Assembly (NCBI GenBank): GCA_947243855.1
Contig: CAMXIK010000016.1
Coordinates: 23,784-87,783, forward strand
Length of the DNA stretch: 64,000 bases
Direction of reading: 5' to 3'
Source of the DNA: an uncultured Lachnospiraceae bacterium
GTDB taxonomy: Bacteria; Bacillota; Clostridia; Lachnospirales; Lachnospiraceae
The position numbers and the translations under genes are program-made. Below are positions 35,594 to 45,900 of the stretch, one piece after another (the stretch's first letter is position 1; each line of letters begins with the position of its first letter). The notes beneath the pieces were generated by a model that saw nothing but the letters and a program-made list of their open reading frames with translations, was not told the origin of the DNA and did no database searches.

Positions 35594-37342
35594 ATGAATA
35601 GGAGTGCGGTTTTACATATACCGATGTCCCAATATGCGTTTGCGGAGGCGGAAGACAGGTTTGTGATACGTCTTCGGGCGCAAAAGGGGGACTTGGATAA
35701 CTGTGTGCTTTTTTACGGTGACAGGGCGTGTACTGCTTCGCCAGTGCAATTTACGAAAATTGCCATGGAGAGGCGTTATCAGGACGAACTGTATGATTTC
35801 TATGAGGCGGTACTGGCGCCGTGTCCTGTACGGATCTGCTATTATTTTGAATTGGTGAAAGGGGAGGAAACGGTCTATTATTATGCGGACGCTTTTCATC
35901 ATGATCTGCCAGACCTGATCATGTCGGACGGATATGTGGTGGAGGGAAGGAGCGAATACTATCAATATCCTTATATCATGCGTGCGGAAGTGCAGAGTCT
36001 GCCGCAATGGTTTCAGGAGGCGGTGGTTTATAATATTTTTCCGGACAGTTTTGCGGACGGAGCAGAAAGCCTTTCGGGCATATCAAAAGAGGTGGCGGGG
36101 GCTGACGGCAGGGTTAGCAAAAGCCGCTTGGGAGGCACGATCCGCGGGATTACGGAAAATCTTGGGTATATTTGCGGCCTTGGGTTTAACTGCCTGTACC
36201 TGAATCCCGTTTTTCGGGCGGGGGAGTATCATAAATATGATATTTTGGATTACTTTCACGTTGATCCCTGCATGGGAACGGACGAAGATTTCCGCGCGCT
36301 GGTGGAAGCGGTTCATGCGCGGGGAATGCACATTATCATCGACGGCGTTTTTAACCATTGCAGCTGGTATTTTCCGCAGTTCACGGATGTGGTGGAAAAA
36401 GGAGAAGCCTCTGTTTACCGTGATTGGTTTTATGAGCTGTCCTTTCCGGTACGGCGGCCTGACGAAGAGGAGAAGCCGGAGTATGCCTGTTTTGCTTATG
36501 AACGAAAAATGCCCAAGCTGAATACCGCAAATTTACAGGTGCAGGAGTATTTTGCGGAGGTTGGCCGATATTGGGTGGAACATTTTCACGTGGATGGCTG
36601 GCGCTTGGATGTGGCTAACGAGGTGGATAAAAATTTCTGGCGCAGATTCAGGATGGCTGTGCGGGAGGCTGATTCGGAAGCGGTTTTAATCGGAGAGGTA
36701 TGGGAAAATGCGGAAGTATGGTTGAGAGGGGATATGTTTGATTCTGTCATGAATTATGATTTTAGAAAGCACTGCCGCGATTTTTTTGCACTGCAAAAAA
36801 CAGGGGAGGACGGGTTCGCGTGGGGAATGACGGATATGTATCTACGCTATCCGAATCAGGTAAGCCGTGGACAGTTGAATCTTTTGGACAGTCATGATGT
36901 GCCGCGTTTCTACAGTTTGTGCGGAGAAGATTATGAGCGGTGGCAGGCGGCGTTTTTGTGTCTTTGCATGGCGCCGGGAGTGCCCAGTGTTTTTTATGGG
37001 GATGAACGGAGGATCAGCGGGTTACGGGAGAACGAATACAGAAGCGCAATGCCTTGGGAGCGCGGATGTATGGAGGCGCGGGACTTTGTAAAGAAAGCGA
37101 TTAATATACGGAAAACATGGATTGAGCCGTGCGCCGAGTGGGTTGTGAACGTGGCGGATGCGCAGGAAAATCTTCTGGTTTTTGAAAGAGTGGGAACAAA
37201 GCGCGTGCGGGTTTTGATTCATCGGGGCGGCGATAAGAAAAATGTGGAAACTTTTCTCTCGGGCGGAAAGATTTTGCTACAGGAAAGGATGGAAGGACGC
37301 TGTCTTTGCAGGAATGGATTTGCGGTGTGTCTGTTTGAATAA
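35594..37342 (+). CDS. GH13 alpha-glucan hydrolase (neopullulanase/cyclomaltodextrinase type)
   Basis: 582 residues. An N-terminal beta domain (about 1-120) like that of neopullulanases precedes the barrel (from about 135, VVYNIFPDSFADG). The catalytic residues are Asp339 (GWRLDVANE), Glu368 (LIGEVWENA) and Asp435 (LDSHDVPRF). There is no signal peptide, so it cleaves imported maltodextrins, cyclodextrins or pullulan fragments in the cytoplasm. The ATG at 35594 has GGAGG five bases upstream; an earlier ATG overlaps it. It is the last gene of the operon and is followed by a hairpin. Confidence 0.93.
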   Translation: MNRSAVLHIPMSQYAFAEAEDRFVIRLRAQKGDLDNCVLFYGDRACTASPVQFTKIAMERRYQDELYDFYEAVLAPCPVRICYYFELVKGEETVYYYADAFHHDLPDLIMSDGYVVEGRSEYYQYPYIMRAEVQSLPQWFQEAVVYNIFPDSFADGAESLSGISKEVAGADGRVSKSRLGGTIRGITENLGYICGLGFNCLYLNPVFRAGEYHKYDILDYFHVDPCMGTDEDFRALVEAVHARGMHIIIDGVFNHCSWYFPQFTDVVEKGEASVYRDWFYELSFPVRRPDEEEKPEYACFAYERKMPKLNTANLQVQEYFAEVGRYWVEHFHVDGWRLDVANEVDKNFWRRFRMAVREADSEAVLIGEVWENAEVWLRGDMFDSVMNYDFRKHCRDFFALQKTGEDGFAWGMTDMYLRYPNQVSRGQLNLLDSHDVPRFYSLCGEDYERWQAAFLCLCMAPGVPSVFYGDERRISGLRENEYRSAMPWERGCMEARDFVKKAINIRKTWIEPCAEWVVNVADAQENLLVFERVGTKRVRVLIHRGGDKKNVETFLSGGKILLQERMEGRCLCRNGFAVCLFE

Positions 37343-37350
37343 AAAAGAAG

Positions 37351-37371
37351 GAGCCGGAGAATTTCCGGCTC
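37351..37371 (+). terminator. Hairpin after the GH13 operon
   Basis: A perfect 8-bp GC-rich stem (37351-37358 with 37364-37371) and a five-base loop; the T-tract is broken (TGTTTAT). Confidence 0.6.
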
Positions 37372-37653
37372 TGTTTATACGCGTAAAATGAGGAGTGCCC
37401 AGACACCTTTCGGCGCCCGGGCTATTATGAAAAAATTTATCTATGTGTGTATTAACTACACGACATTTCGCTTGTTTGTCTATGTGATTATTGTACCCGT
37501 AAAATATGAATAAATTATGAACAATATGTAAAGTTATAGTTAATATTTCTAAATATATAAAAAATACAAAGAAAAAATTGTGCAAAATACACAATAAATG
37601 AAAGCGGCCGGAAGGGAAAAAGAAAACGAAAACACCGCGGCTGCTTTTCTTTA

Positions 37654-37682
37654 TTGTAAAAACGGCGGAAAAGTGATAAAAT
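37654..37682 (+). promoter_or_regulatory. Promoter of the coiled-coil protein gene
   Basis: TTGTAA (37654-37659) and TAAAAT (37677-37682) with a 17-base spacer, 58 bases before the start. Confidence 0.6.
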
Positions 37683-37739
37683 GCAAACATAGTTTTGCGG
37701 ATTTTTTTACAAAATGGGAAATAATAGGAGAGGAATACT

Positions 37740-38303
37740 ATGGATACGTTTATAGATAAGCTGGCACAGAAAAGAAACGCACAGGAAATGATTAGGGCTA
37801 ACTCCGCGGCGGAAGCGGCGAAAATGGATCAGATGCAGAAGCAGCTGCAGGCCTATGATGAGATTATGCAGGAAATTCGCCGTGTCAATATTAAGACGGC
37901 TGAAAATGTGGAGAACATGCGCGGTCTGCTTGCGCAGTGCGTGGACATGCTGGGGCATATCAAGACGGAGGACGGGCAGAGCAAAGATATGGAGCAGCAG
38001 CTTGAGGCAGTCCGCGGTCTTATGGAGCGGCAGCTTGAGGAGGTTCGCGGCTCTTTGGAGGAACGTCACGCGCAGACGCAGGACTTTGTGCACAAGGAGA
38101 ATGTGAAAGTATATCGTAACGTACAGGCGGCTTTTACGGAAGAATTAGAGAAGCAAAGCCGCATGGAAGAGGAAAACCGTGCTGCAAAGGGTGGTAAAAT
38201 GTCGTCTCCGCTTTTGGTGGCTGTTCTGATCGGCGTGATTGTGGACATCGCGGTGAATCTGATTCCGCTCGTTTTACAGCTTACGAACGTAAAGCTGTTT
38301 TAA
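37740..38303 (+). CDS. Coiled-coil protein with a C-terminal membrane anchor
   Basis: 187 residues. About 150 residues are predicted coiled coil (LAQKRNAQEMIRANSAAEAA; QLEAVRGLMERQLEEVRGSL with an internal near-repeat LEAVRGLMERQ / LEEVRGSLEER), then one hydrophobic segment near the end (about 160-180). It is probably tail-anchored with the coil in the cytoplasm. AGGAGAGG precedes the start. The next gene is a wall endopeptidase 25 bases away, so a role in wall or division control is possible but unproven. I do not recognise a named family. Confidence 0.75.
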   Translation: MDTFIDKLAQKRNAQEMIRANSAAEAAKMDQMQKQLQAYDEIMQEIRRVNIKTAENVENMRGLLAQCVDMLGHIKTEDGQSKDMEQQLEAVRGLMERQLEEVRGSLEERHAQTQDFVHKENVKVYRNVQAAFTEELEKQSRMEEENRAAKGGKMSSPLLVAVLIGVIVDIAVNLIPLVLQLTNVKLF

Positions 38304-38328
38304 GGAACAAATGCGCATATAAAATAAC

Positions 38329-39912
38329 ATGAAAATATTGAGCAGACATTATAAAAAAATGAAAATTGCATATATTAAGGTTGCGGTGTTCGCCAGCGTC
38401 ATCGCCGCCTTTTTCCTGCCCCATTTGCAGACCCTTGAAAGCGACGGGGACAATATGTTTACCGTGTACTTAAACGGTATGCAGGTGGGAGTGATGGGAA
38501 ATATTGAGGAGGCGGACGAATGCCTGATCGCGGCCAGAAAAAAGCTTGCAGGCAGCAGCGATGAGATGGTGCTTGCAGAGAGCGATTTGACGTGGGAGGG
38601 GCAGGAGGTTCTCTGGGGAAAAATAGATGACAGAAGCGTCATAATCTCCAACATGTTTGATGCCCTGAAAGGAAGTGTCAAAGAGACTTTGAACCGTTCC
38701 TATACGGTGAAGATTAACGAGTATACGGTTAATCTTGCAAGCACGGAGGAGGTTCTTGCACTTTTACAGGCTTCTATTAAACGGTATGACAGCGATAGCA
38801 ACTATTATGCGGATCTTGTGCTGGATTCTGACAGAGAGCTTAATGTGTTGACGACGCAAATCTACTCTGTAAAGGAACAGGAAGAGGAGGCGGCTGAGGC
38901 CGAAGCAGTTATGACCAGCGCGGGAATCAATGCGGCGTTGGATGAGATTTTTGCGGACATCGAGCCGGCTGTGGAGAAGGATTTTTCCGACTATGATCTG
39001 GGTCTTCTGGAATTGGATTTTGGGGATACGGTGGAGGTTGTGGAGTCTTATTTGCAGGACGAGGAATTGACGCCCCTTAACGAGGCGATCGAAGAGGTCA
39101 CCAAGGATCAGGAAAAAGAACAGATTTACGAAGTAGTTGCGGGAGATACGCTTTCCCAGATTGCCGAGAAAAATGAGATACCGTTGGATCGGCTGATTGC
39201 GATGAACGAAACCATTGAAGATCAAAATTCCGTGATCCGCGTGGGGGACGAGCTGATTGTGACCGTGCCGGAGCCGGAGCTTTCCGTGGAGCGCACGGAA
39301 CAGATGTATTATGAAGAGGATTACGAGGCGGAAATTATCTATGTGGATAATGACGACTGGTATACCAACCAGACGCAGACGCTGCAGGAGCCTTCTGCCG
39401 GGCACCGTAAGGTGGTGGCGGATGTGTCCTATCGCAATAATGAGGAAGTGAGCAGGGAGATCCTGAAAGAAGAGGTCACTTATGCGGCTGTGCCCAAAAT
39501 TGTGGAGCGCGGCACAAAGATTCCGCCCACGTATTTGAAACCGATATCCGGAGGCAGACTTACCTCCCGGTTTGGAAGACGCAAGGCGCCCACGAGAGGA
39601 GCCAGCACCTATCATAAAGGGGTAGACTGGGCAACGCCTGTCGGTACGGCGGTTATGGCTTCCAGTGCGGGAACCGTTACAAGGGCCGGCTGGGGCAGCG
39701 GTTATGGTTATGTGGTTTATATCAATCATGCGGACGGCAGACAGACCCGTTATGGCCATCTGAGCAAAGTATTGGTAAAACAGGGACAGACTGTGACGCA
39801 GGGACAGAAGATTGCTCTGAGTGGAAATACGGGCGTGAGTACGGGGCCTCATATTCACTTTGAGATCCTGATTAACGGCGCGCAGGTGAACCCGTTTGAC
39901 TACATGAATTAA
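38329..39912 (+). CDS. LysM-G5-M23 peptidoglycan endopeptidase
   Basis: 527 residues. One N-terminal membrane segment (about 17-35), a helical region to about 260, then LysM (EVVAGDTLSQIAEKNEIPLD), a G5 domain (about 325-405) and an M23 peptidase domain at the C-terminus. The zinc ligands are seen as HKGVDWA and GPHIHFE, with GHLS between. LysM and G5 bind peptidoglycan or surface sugars, and M23 cuts the peptide cross-links outside the membrane. No good SD is seen before the ATG at 38329, but a second ATG ten codons later (MKIAY) is possible. It is co-oriented with the coiled-coil gene and murA. Confidence 0.93.
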   Translation: MKILSRHYKKMKIAYIKVAVFASVIAAFFLPHLQTLESDGDNMFTVYLNGMQVGVMGNIEEADECLIAARKKLAGSSDEMVLAESDLTWEGQEVLWGKIDDRSVIISNMFDALKGSVKETLNRSYTVKINEYTVNLASTEEVLALLQASIKRYDSDSNYYADLVLDSDRELNVLTTQIYSVKEQEEEAAEAEAVMTSAGINAALDEIFADIEPAVEKDFSDYDLGLLELDFGDTVEVVESYLQDEELTPLNEAIEEVTKDQEKEQIYEVVAGDTLSQIAEKNEIPLDRLIAMNETIEDQNSVIRVGDELIVTVPEPELSVERTEQMYYEEDYEAEIIYVDNDDWYTNQTQTLQEPSAGHRKVVADVSYRNNEEVSREILKEEVTYAAVPKIVERGTKIPPTYLKPISGGRLTSRFGRRKAPTRGASTYHKGVDWATPVGTAVMASSAGTVTRAGWGSGYGYVVYINHADGRQTRYGHLSKVLVKQGQTVTQGQKIALSGNTGVSTGPHIHFEILINGAQVNPFDYMN

Positions 39913-39933
39913 GACATGGTAAAACGGTAGGGC

Positions 39934-39961
39934 TTTACAAACCTCCAAAATCTGGTATACT
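39934..39961 (+). promoter_or_regulatory. Promoter of murA
   Basis: TTTACA (39934-39939) and extended -10 TGG-TATACT (TATACT at 39956-39961) with a 16-base spacer, 50 bases before the start. Confidence 0.65.
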
Positions 39962-40010
39962 GTATTTTAATGTTTGAGTTTTTTCGATTGAGAAAGGCAA
40001 GTAAACATAC

Positions 40011-41303
40011 ATGGAACAATATGCGATTAAAGGTGGAAATCCGTTAGTCGGCGAAGTGGAGATCGGCGGCGCGAAGAACGCGGCGCTGGCGATTCTTGCG
40101 GCTGCCATTATGACGGATGAAACCGTATTGATAGAAAATGTGCCTGACGTCCGGGATACCAATGTGATGATGCAGGCGATGGAAAGTATAGGCGTGGTGG
40201 TTAACCGGATCGACAGGCATACGGTAAAGATCAATGCCTCGCAGGTTCACGATCTGGTGATCGAGGACGATTATATCAAAAAAATCAGAGCTTCCTACTA
40301 TCTGCTGGGAGCGCTTCTGGGCAAATACAGTAAAGCGGAGGTTGCGCTTCCGGGCGGCTGTAACATAGGGTTACGCCCTATCGACCAACATATCAAAGGA
40401 TTCCGCGCATTGGGCGCCAATGTCAGGATTGAGCATGGTCTGATTATCACGGAGGCCGCGAAGCTTAAGGGTAACCATATCTACATGGATGTGGTGACTG
40501 TGGGCGCGACCATGAATGTGATGATGGCGGCAGTGATGGCTGAGGGAACCACTGTCATTGAAAATGCGGCGAAGGAGCCTCATGTGGTTGATCTGGCGAA
40601 TTTTCTGAACAGTATGGGCGCGAACATCAAAGGCGCTGGTACGGATGTGATTCGTATCAAAGGGGTGTCAAAGCTCCATGGAACAGAGTATGTCATCATT
40701 CCAGATCAGATTGAAGCGGGTACTTTTATGTTTGCGGCGGCGGTGACAAAGGGCGACGTGACGGTAAAGAATGTGATCCCCAAGCATCTGGAATCCATCA
40801 GCGCGAAGCTTTTGGAGATTGGCTGTGAGATTGAGGAGTCCGACGACGCCGTGCGTGTGGTGGCGGCCAAGCCTCTGGGACATACCCACGTGAAGACGCT
40901 GCCCTATCCCGGATTTCCTACGGATATGCAGCCTCAGATTACAGTGGCTCTTGGGTTGTCTGCCGGTACTAGCATTGTGACGGAAAGCATTTTTGAGAAT
41001 CGGTTCAAATATGTGGACGAGCTTACTTGTATGGGGGCAAACATTAAGGTGGAGAGCAATACCGCCATTATCGACGGCGTTGCTAAATATACCGGCGCGA
41101 ACATTACGGCTCCGGATTTGCGGGCGGGAGCCGCGCTTGTTATTGCGGCGCTTGCGGCGGACGGCATTACCACGGTGGATGATATCAAGTATATCCAGCG
41201 CGGGTATGAAGATTTCCATTTGAAACTGCAAAGTCTGGGCGCGCAGATCGATCTGGTGACCACAGAACGGGAATTGCAGAAGTTTAAGCTCAAGGTAAGC
41301 TGA
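40011..41303 (+). CDS. murA: UDP-N-acetylglucosamine 1-carboxyvinyltransferase
   Basis: Transfers enolpyruvate from PEP to UDP-GlcNAc, the first committed step of peptidoglycan synthesis. 430 residues, with Lys22-Asn23 in GGAKNAAL and the active-site Cys117 in PGGCNIGLRPID, so the fosfomycin target Cys is kept. Asp and Arg segments such as GVVNRIDRHTV and FPTDMQPQ are also present. The SD (AAAGGC) is about 12 bases from the ATG, a little far. It has its own promoter. Many Firmicutes have two murA genes; only this one is visible. Confidence 0.97.
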   Translation: MEQYAIKGGNPLVGEVEIGGAKNAALAILAAAIMTDETVLIENVPDVRDTNVMMQAMESIGVVVNRIDRHTVKINASQVHDLVIEDDYIKKIRASYYLLGALLGKYSKAEVALPGGCNIGLRPIDQHIKGFRALGANVRIEHGLIITEAAKLKGNHIYMDVVTVGATMNVMMAAVMAEGTTVIENAAKEPHVVDLANFLNSMGANIKGAGTDVIRIKGVSKLHGTEYVIIPDQIEAGTFMFAAAVTKGDVTVKNVIPKHLESISAKLLEIGCEIEESDDAVRVVAAKPLGHTHVKTLPYPGFPTDMQPQITVALGLSAGTSIVTESIFENRFKYVDELTCMGANIKVESNTAIIDGVAKYTGANITAPDLRAGAALVIAALAADGITTVDDIKYIQRGYEDFHLKLQSLGAQIDLVTTERELQKFKLKVS

Positions 41304-41350
41304 CGGCGGCTGTGATTTTATGACAGTATTGTCAGATAGCCAATCAGGTC

Positions 41351-41379
41351 TTGACAGACACCTTAGATAGGTGTATGTT
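41351..41379 (+). promoter_or_regulatory. Promoter of the SAM riboswitch-metK transcript
   Basis: TTGACA (41351-41356) and TATGTT (41374-41379) with a 17-base spacer. An inverted repeat, ACACCT (41358-41363) and AGGTGT (41369-41374), fills the spacer. Confidence 0.65.
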
Positions 41380-41429
41380 AATGTACAGATAAGAAATACA
41401 GACGGAAAATTTCATATTGTGATATCTTT

Positions 41430-41542
41430 CTCTTATTCAGAGTGGTGGAGATACATAGGATCGATGAAGCCACGGCAACCCCTGTAAGGAAGGTGCCAAC
41501 CTGAGCGAGGCCGCAGAAGCGGCGCAGATCGAACAATAAGAG
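41430..41542 (+). promoter_or_regulatory. SAM-I (S-box) riboswitch
   Basis: The 8-bp closing stem is perfect (41430-41437 with 41535-41542). The core GATGAAGCCACGGCAACC (41463-41480) and the following AAGGTGCCAACC are the S-box hallmarks. It is followed by a terminator and then metK, so SAM binding should stop transcription of the SAM synthetase gene. Confidence 0.95.
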
Positions 41543-41564
41543 GATTTGATGTTTGTATATCGGG

Positions 41565-41599
41565 TCCCCTTATTTCAAGAGAAATAAAGGGATTTTTTT
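41565..41599 (+). terminator. Riboswitch-controlled terminator
   Basis: A 12-position stem (41565-41576 with 41581-41592, one C-A mismatch), a four-base loop and seven T, 28 bases before metK. Confidence 0.9.
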
Positions 41600-41627
41600 C
41601 TATCTAAAAAAACAAAGGAGAGGAAAC

Positions 41628-42809
41628 ATGGAAAAAAGATTATTTACATCCGAATCAGTAACCGAAGGGCATCCTGACAAAGTCTGCGATGCGATTTCAG
41701 ACGCCATTCTGGACGCTTGCATGGCGGCTGACCCCATGAGCCGCGTTGCCTGTGAGACCGCAGTCTGCACGGGTTTTGTGCTGGTGACCGGTGAGATCAC
41801 CACAAACGCCTATGTGGATATGCAGAAGGTGGTGCGCGATACCGTGAAGGAGATCGGCTACACCAAGTCCGAGTATGGTTTCGACGCTAATACCTGTGCA
41901 GTGTTTGTAGCGATCGACGAGCAGTCGGCGGACATTGCCATGGGCGTTGACAAGGCTCTGGAAGCAAAGAAGGGCGAGCAGAAAGACGATCTTGACACGG
42001 GCGCGGGCGATCAAGGTATGATGTTTGGTTACGCCACGAACGAGACCGAGGAGTACATGCCTTATCCCATCGATCTTGCCCATAAACTGGCATTACAGCT
42101 TACCAAGGTTCGTAAGGACGGCACGCTCAAATACTTAAGGCCTGACGGTAAGAGTCAGGTATCTGTGGAGTATGACGAGGCTGGAAAGCCGGTTCGTCTG
42201 GAAGCGGTTGTACTCTCTACCCAGCACGACGATGACGTGACGCAGGAGCAGATCCACGAGGATATCAAAAAATATGTGTTTGATCCGGTTCTGCCTAAGG
42301 AGCTGGTTGACGATAAGACCAAATTCTTTATCAATCCTACGGGGCGTTTCGTAATTGGCGGCCCTCACGGCGATGCTGGTCTGACAGGCCGTAAGATTAT
42401 TGTGGACACCTACGGCGGTTATGCCCGTCACGGCGGCGGCGCTTTTTCCGGCAAGGACTGCACAAAAGTAGACCGTTCCGCGGCTTACGCGGCGCGCTAT
42501 GTGGCGAAGAATATCGTTGCGGCGGGAATCGCGGACAAGTGCGAGATTCAGCTTTCCTACGCGATCGGTGTGGCACAGCCTACTTCTATCATGGTAGATA
42601 CCTTTGGCACGGGAAAGATTGCGGACGACAAGCTGGTGGAGATCGTGCGCGAGAACTTTGATTTAAGACCCGCTGGCATCATCAAGATGCTTGACCTTCG
42701 CCGTCCGATCTACAAGCAGACGGCGGCTTACGGCCACTTCGGACGTAACGACTTGGATCTGCCTTGGGAGAAGCTTGACAAGGTGGATGCGTTGAAAAAG
42801 TATCTGTAA
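41628..42809 (+). CDS. metK: S-adenosylmethionine synthetase
   Basis: Makes SAM from methionine and ATP. 393 residues; the signatures are [13 protein letters not shown] at the start, [12 protein letters not shown] and [19 protein letters not shown]. The ATG at 41628 follows AAAGGAGAGG; the upstream in-frame sequence is the terminator region and not coding. It is controlled by the SAM riboswitch before it and ended by a strong hairpin after it, so it is a single-gene unit. Confidence 0.98.
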   Translation: MEKRLFTSESVTEGHPDKVCDAISDAILDACMAADPMSRVACETAVCTGFVLVTGEITTNAYVDMQKVVRDTVKEIGYTKSEYGFDANTCAVFVAIDEQSADIAMGVDKALEAKKGEQKDDLDTGAGDQGMMFGYATNETEEYMPYPIDLAHKLALQLTKVRKDGTLKYLRPDGKSQVSVEYDEAGKPVRLEAVVLSTQHDDDVTQEQIHEDIKKYVFDPVLPKELVDDKTKFFINPTGRFVIGGPHGDAGLTGRKIIVDTYGGYARHGGGAFSGKDCTKVDRSAAYAARYVAKNIVAAGIADKCEIQLSYAIGVAQPTSIMVDTFGTGKIADDKLVEIVRENFDLRPAGIIKMLDLRRPIYKQTAAYGHFGRNDLDLPWEKLDKVDALKKYL

Positions 42810-42845
42810 CACATATATGACAGTCTCGTCATAAATAGAAAGAGA

Positions 42846-42880
42846 CAAAAACCCCGTATCTGTGTGGTGCGGGGTTTTTG
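42846..42880. terminator. Terminator after metK
   Basis: A perfect 11-bp stem (42846-42856 with 42870-42880) with a 13-base loop; its T-run is within the stem, so it can work in both directions. Confidence 0.85.
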
Positions 42881-42881
42881 T

Positions 42882-42910
42882 TTGACTGTTTTTGTCCTAG
42901 CGTCTATAAT
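42882..42910 (+). promoter_or_regulatory. Promoter of dnaE
   Basis: TTGACT (42882-42887) and TATAAT (42905-42910) with a 17-base spacer, 65 bases before the start. Confidence 0.8.
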
Positions 42911-42974
42911 GAAAAAAGAATGGTAAAACACGGAAGAACAGTGGCGATTCAGCACTTTTGGGAAGGATAGAAAC

Positions 42975-45900
42975 ATGGCGTTTGCGCACTTACACGTCCA
43001 CACGGAGTACAGTCTCCTAGACGGTTCCAACAAGATCAAAGAGTATGTCAAATATGTGAAGGAGCTTGGGATGGACAGCGCCGCGATCACGGATCACGGC
43101 GTTATGTACGGTGTCGTCGATTTCTATAAAGCGGCCAAAGAGGCGGGAATTAATCCGGTGATCGGCTGTGAGGTTTATGTGGCGCCCCATTCCCGTTTTG
43201 ACAGGGAGCTGACGGGCGGTGAAGACCGCTATTACCATCTGGTGCTTTTGGCGGAGAATAATATTGGTTATGCCAATTTGGTTAAAATTGTAAGCAAGGG
43301 TTTTACGGAGGGCTATTATTACAGACCGCGTGTGGACTTTGAACTTTTGGAGCAATATCACGAGGGCCTGATTGCGCTTTCGGCCTGTCTGGCAGGGGAA
43401 GTGCCCCGTTATATCCAGAAGGGGCTGGTGGACGAGGCGAAGAAGGTGGCCTTGAAATACCAAGGGGTTTTCGGTAAAGACAATTATTTTTTGGAATTAC
43501 AGGATCACGGGATTCCTGCACAGCAGCAGGTAAATTCCGTGCTTCTTCGCATGAGCAAAGAGCTGGATATCCCGCTTGTGGCCACCAACGACGTGCATTA
43601 TACTTACGCGGAGGACGCCCAGCCCCACGATATCCTGCTCTGCCTGCAGACTGGGAAAAAGCTTGCCGACGAGGATCGGATGCGTTATGACGGCGGCCAG
43701 TATTACGTGAAGAGCGAGGAGGAAATGAAGGGACTCTTCCCCTACGCTTGGGAGGCGGTGGAAAACACCCAGAGGATCGCCGACCGCTGTCATGTGGAGA
43801 TCGAGTTCGGCAATTATAAAGTGCCCCGCTATGATGCGCCGGAAGGTTATGATTCGTGGAGCTACCTGAATAAGCTTTGTCAGGACGGCATGAAGGAACG
43901 CTATCCGGAGGATGACGGAACATTGCAGGAACGCCTCCACTACGAGCTTGATACGATTAAGAGCATGGGCTTTGTGGACTATTTCCTGATTGTCTGGGAT
44001 TATATCAATTTTTGCAGGGAGAACGGGATCGCCGTGGGGCCGGGCAGAGGCTCGGCGGCGGGAAGCATTGTCTCCTACTGTCTGAAAATTACCAATATCG
44101 ACCCTATCAAGTACAGCCTGCTATTCGAGCGGTTCCTAAACCCGGAACGCGTTTCCATGCCGGATATCGACGTGGATTTCTGCTACGAGAGAAGGCAGGA
44201 AGTGATTGACTATGTAGGTCAAAAATACGGCGCTGACAGGGTGGTGCAGATTGTCACCTTCGGTACGATGGCGGCCAAGGGCGTGATTCGCGATGTGGGA
44301 AGGGTGATGGATCTGCCTTACGCCTATGTGGACCGCATTGCGAAGATGATTCCTAACGAGCAGAATCAGGGCGTGCCCATAGACCGGGCGCTTGAGATGA
44401 ACCCGGAGTTAAAAAGCCTCTATCAGGAGGACGAGCAGGTGCATAACCTGATCGACATGAGCAGGAGGCTTGAGGGGCTTCCACGTCATACCTCCATGCA
44501 CGCGGCGGGGGTGGTGATCTGCCCGGAGGCGGCGGACCAGTTTGTGCCTCTTTCCAGAGGAGCGGACGGTTCGATTACGACCCAGTTTCCTATGACGACT
44601 ATTGAGGAACTGGGACTTTTGAAGATGGATTTTCTGGGCCTGCGGACGCTCACGGTGATTCAGGATACGGTGCGTCTGGTGGAGCAGAGCAAAGGGATCA
44701 GCATAGACATCGATAAGATCGATTACGACGATAAAAACGTGCTTGCCTCTCTTGGTACGGGAAAGACGGACGGCGTGTTCCAGTTAGAAAGCGGCGGTAT
44801 GAAAAGCTTTATGAAGGAGCTAAAGCCCCAGAGTCTGGAGGATGTGATCGCGGGCATTTCCCTTTACCGGCCGGGTCCTATGGATTTTATTCCCAAATAT
44901 ATCAAGGGTAAAAATCATCCCGAATCCGTAACTTATGACTGTCCCCAGTTGGAGCCTATTCTGGCGCCTACCTACGGCTGTATTGTGTATCAGGAGCAGG
45001 TTATGCAGATCGTGCGGGAGCTCGGCGGTTATACTATGGGCAGGAGCGATCTGGTGCGCCGCGCCATGAGCAAGAAGAAGCAGTATGTGATGGAGCAGGA
45101 GCGGAAGAATTTTACCTACGGTAATCCGGAGGAGGGGGTGCCGGGCTGCGTGGCGGCCGGAATCGACGCTAAGGTGGCGGATCATATTTACGACACCATG
45201 ATGGATTTTGCAAAATACGCCTTTAATAAATCCCATGCCGCCTGCTATGCGGTGGTAGCTTACCAGACGGCTTATTTGAAATATTATCATCCCGTGGAGT
45301 TTATGGCCGCTTTAATGACCTCTGTGATCGACAATCCCAGCAAAGTGGCGGAGTATATCATGACCAGCAGGAGCATGGGCATACAGATCCTGCCGCCGGA
45401 TATCAATGTGGGAGAGAACGGCTTTTCCGTATCGGACGGGCAGATCCGTTATGCCCTCTCCGCCATCAAAAGCGTGGGTCGGAACGTGATCGACGCCATT
45501 GTGGCGGAGCGCGAGGCCAGAGGCCCTTTTCAGAATCTGGGGGATTTTGCCACGCGGGTGACAGACCGGGATATGAATAAGCGGATTGTGGAGCATTTTA
45601 TCAAGGCGGGCGCGATGGACAGTCTGGGAGGCACCAGAAAACAGCTTCTGAGCGTATATCTGCAGGTGATGGACGGCATCCAGCAGGATCGGAAAAACAA
45701 TATGGCGGGGCAGATTTCCCTCTTTGACCTTGCGGACGAGGAGGAGAAAATGGACTATCGGGTGAGCCTCCCCGATGTGGGCGAGTATTCCAAGGAAATG
45801 AAACTCGCTTTTGAGAAGGAAGTGCTGGGTATCTATATCAGCGGCCATCCTTTGGAGGAATACCGGGAAATCTGGAAGAAGCACATCACAAATACCACGG

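Larger units (their letters stand above)
37343..37739 (+). other. AT-rich intergenic region, 397 bases
   Basis: No supported gene. It holds the hairpin after the GH13 gene, an imperfect GC-rich hairpin at about 37394-37424 with a TTTC loop, a long AT-rich stretch (37440-37600), and the promoter of the next gene at 37654-37682. Confidence 0.6.

Noticed and set aside
37394..37424. Possible attenuator or small RNA in the AT-rich gap
   Set aside because: The hairpin has three mismatches and no T-tract, and no promoter precedes it closely.
38764..39948. 394-codon open frame on the - strand across the M23 endopeptidase gene
   Set aside because: It mirrors the codon pattern of the real gene, which has clear LysM, G5 and M23 motifs. 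No promoter or RBS is present on the - strand.
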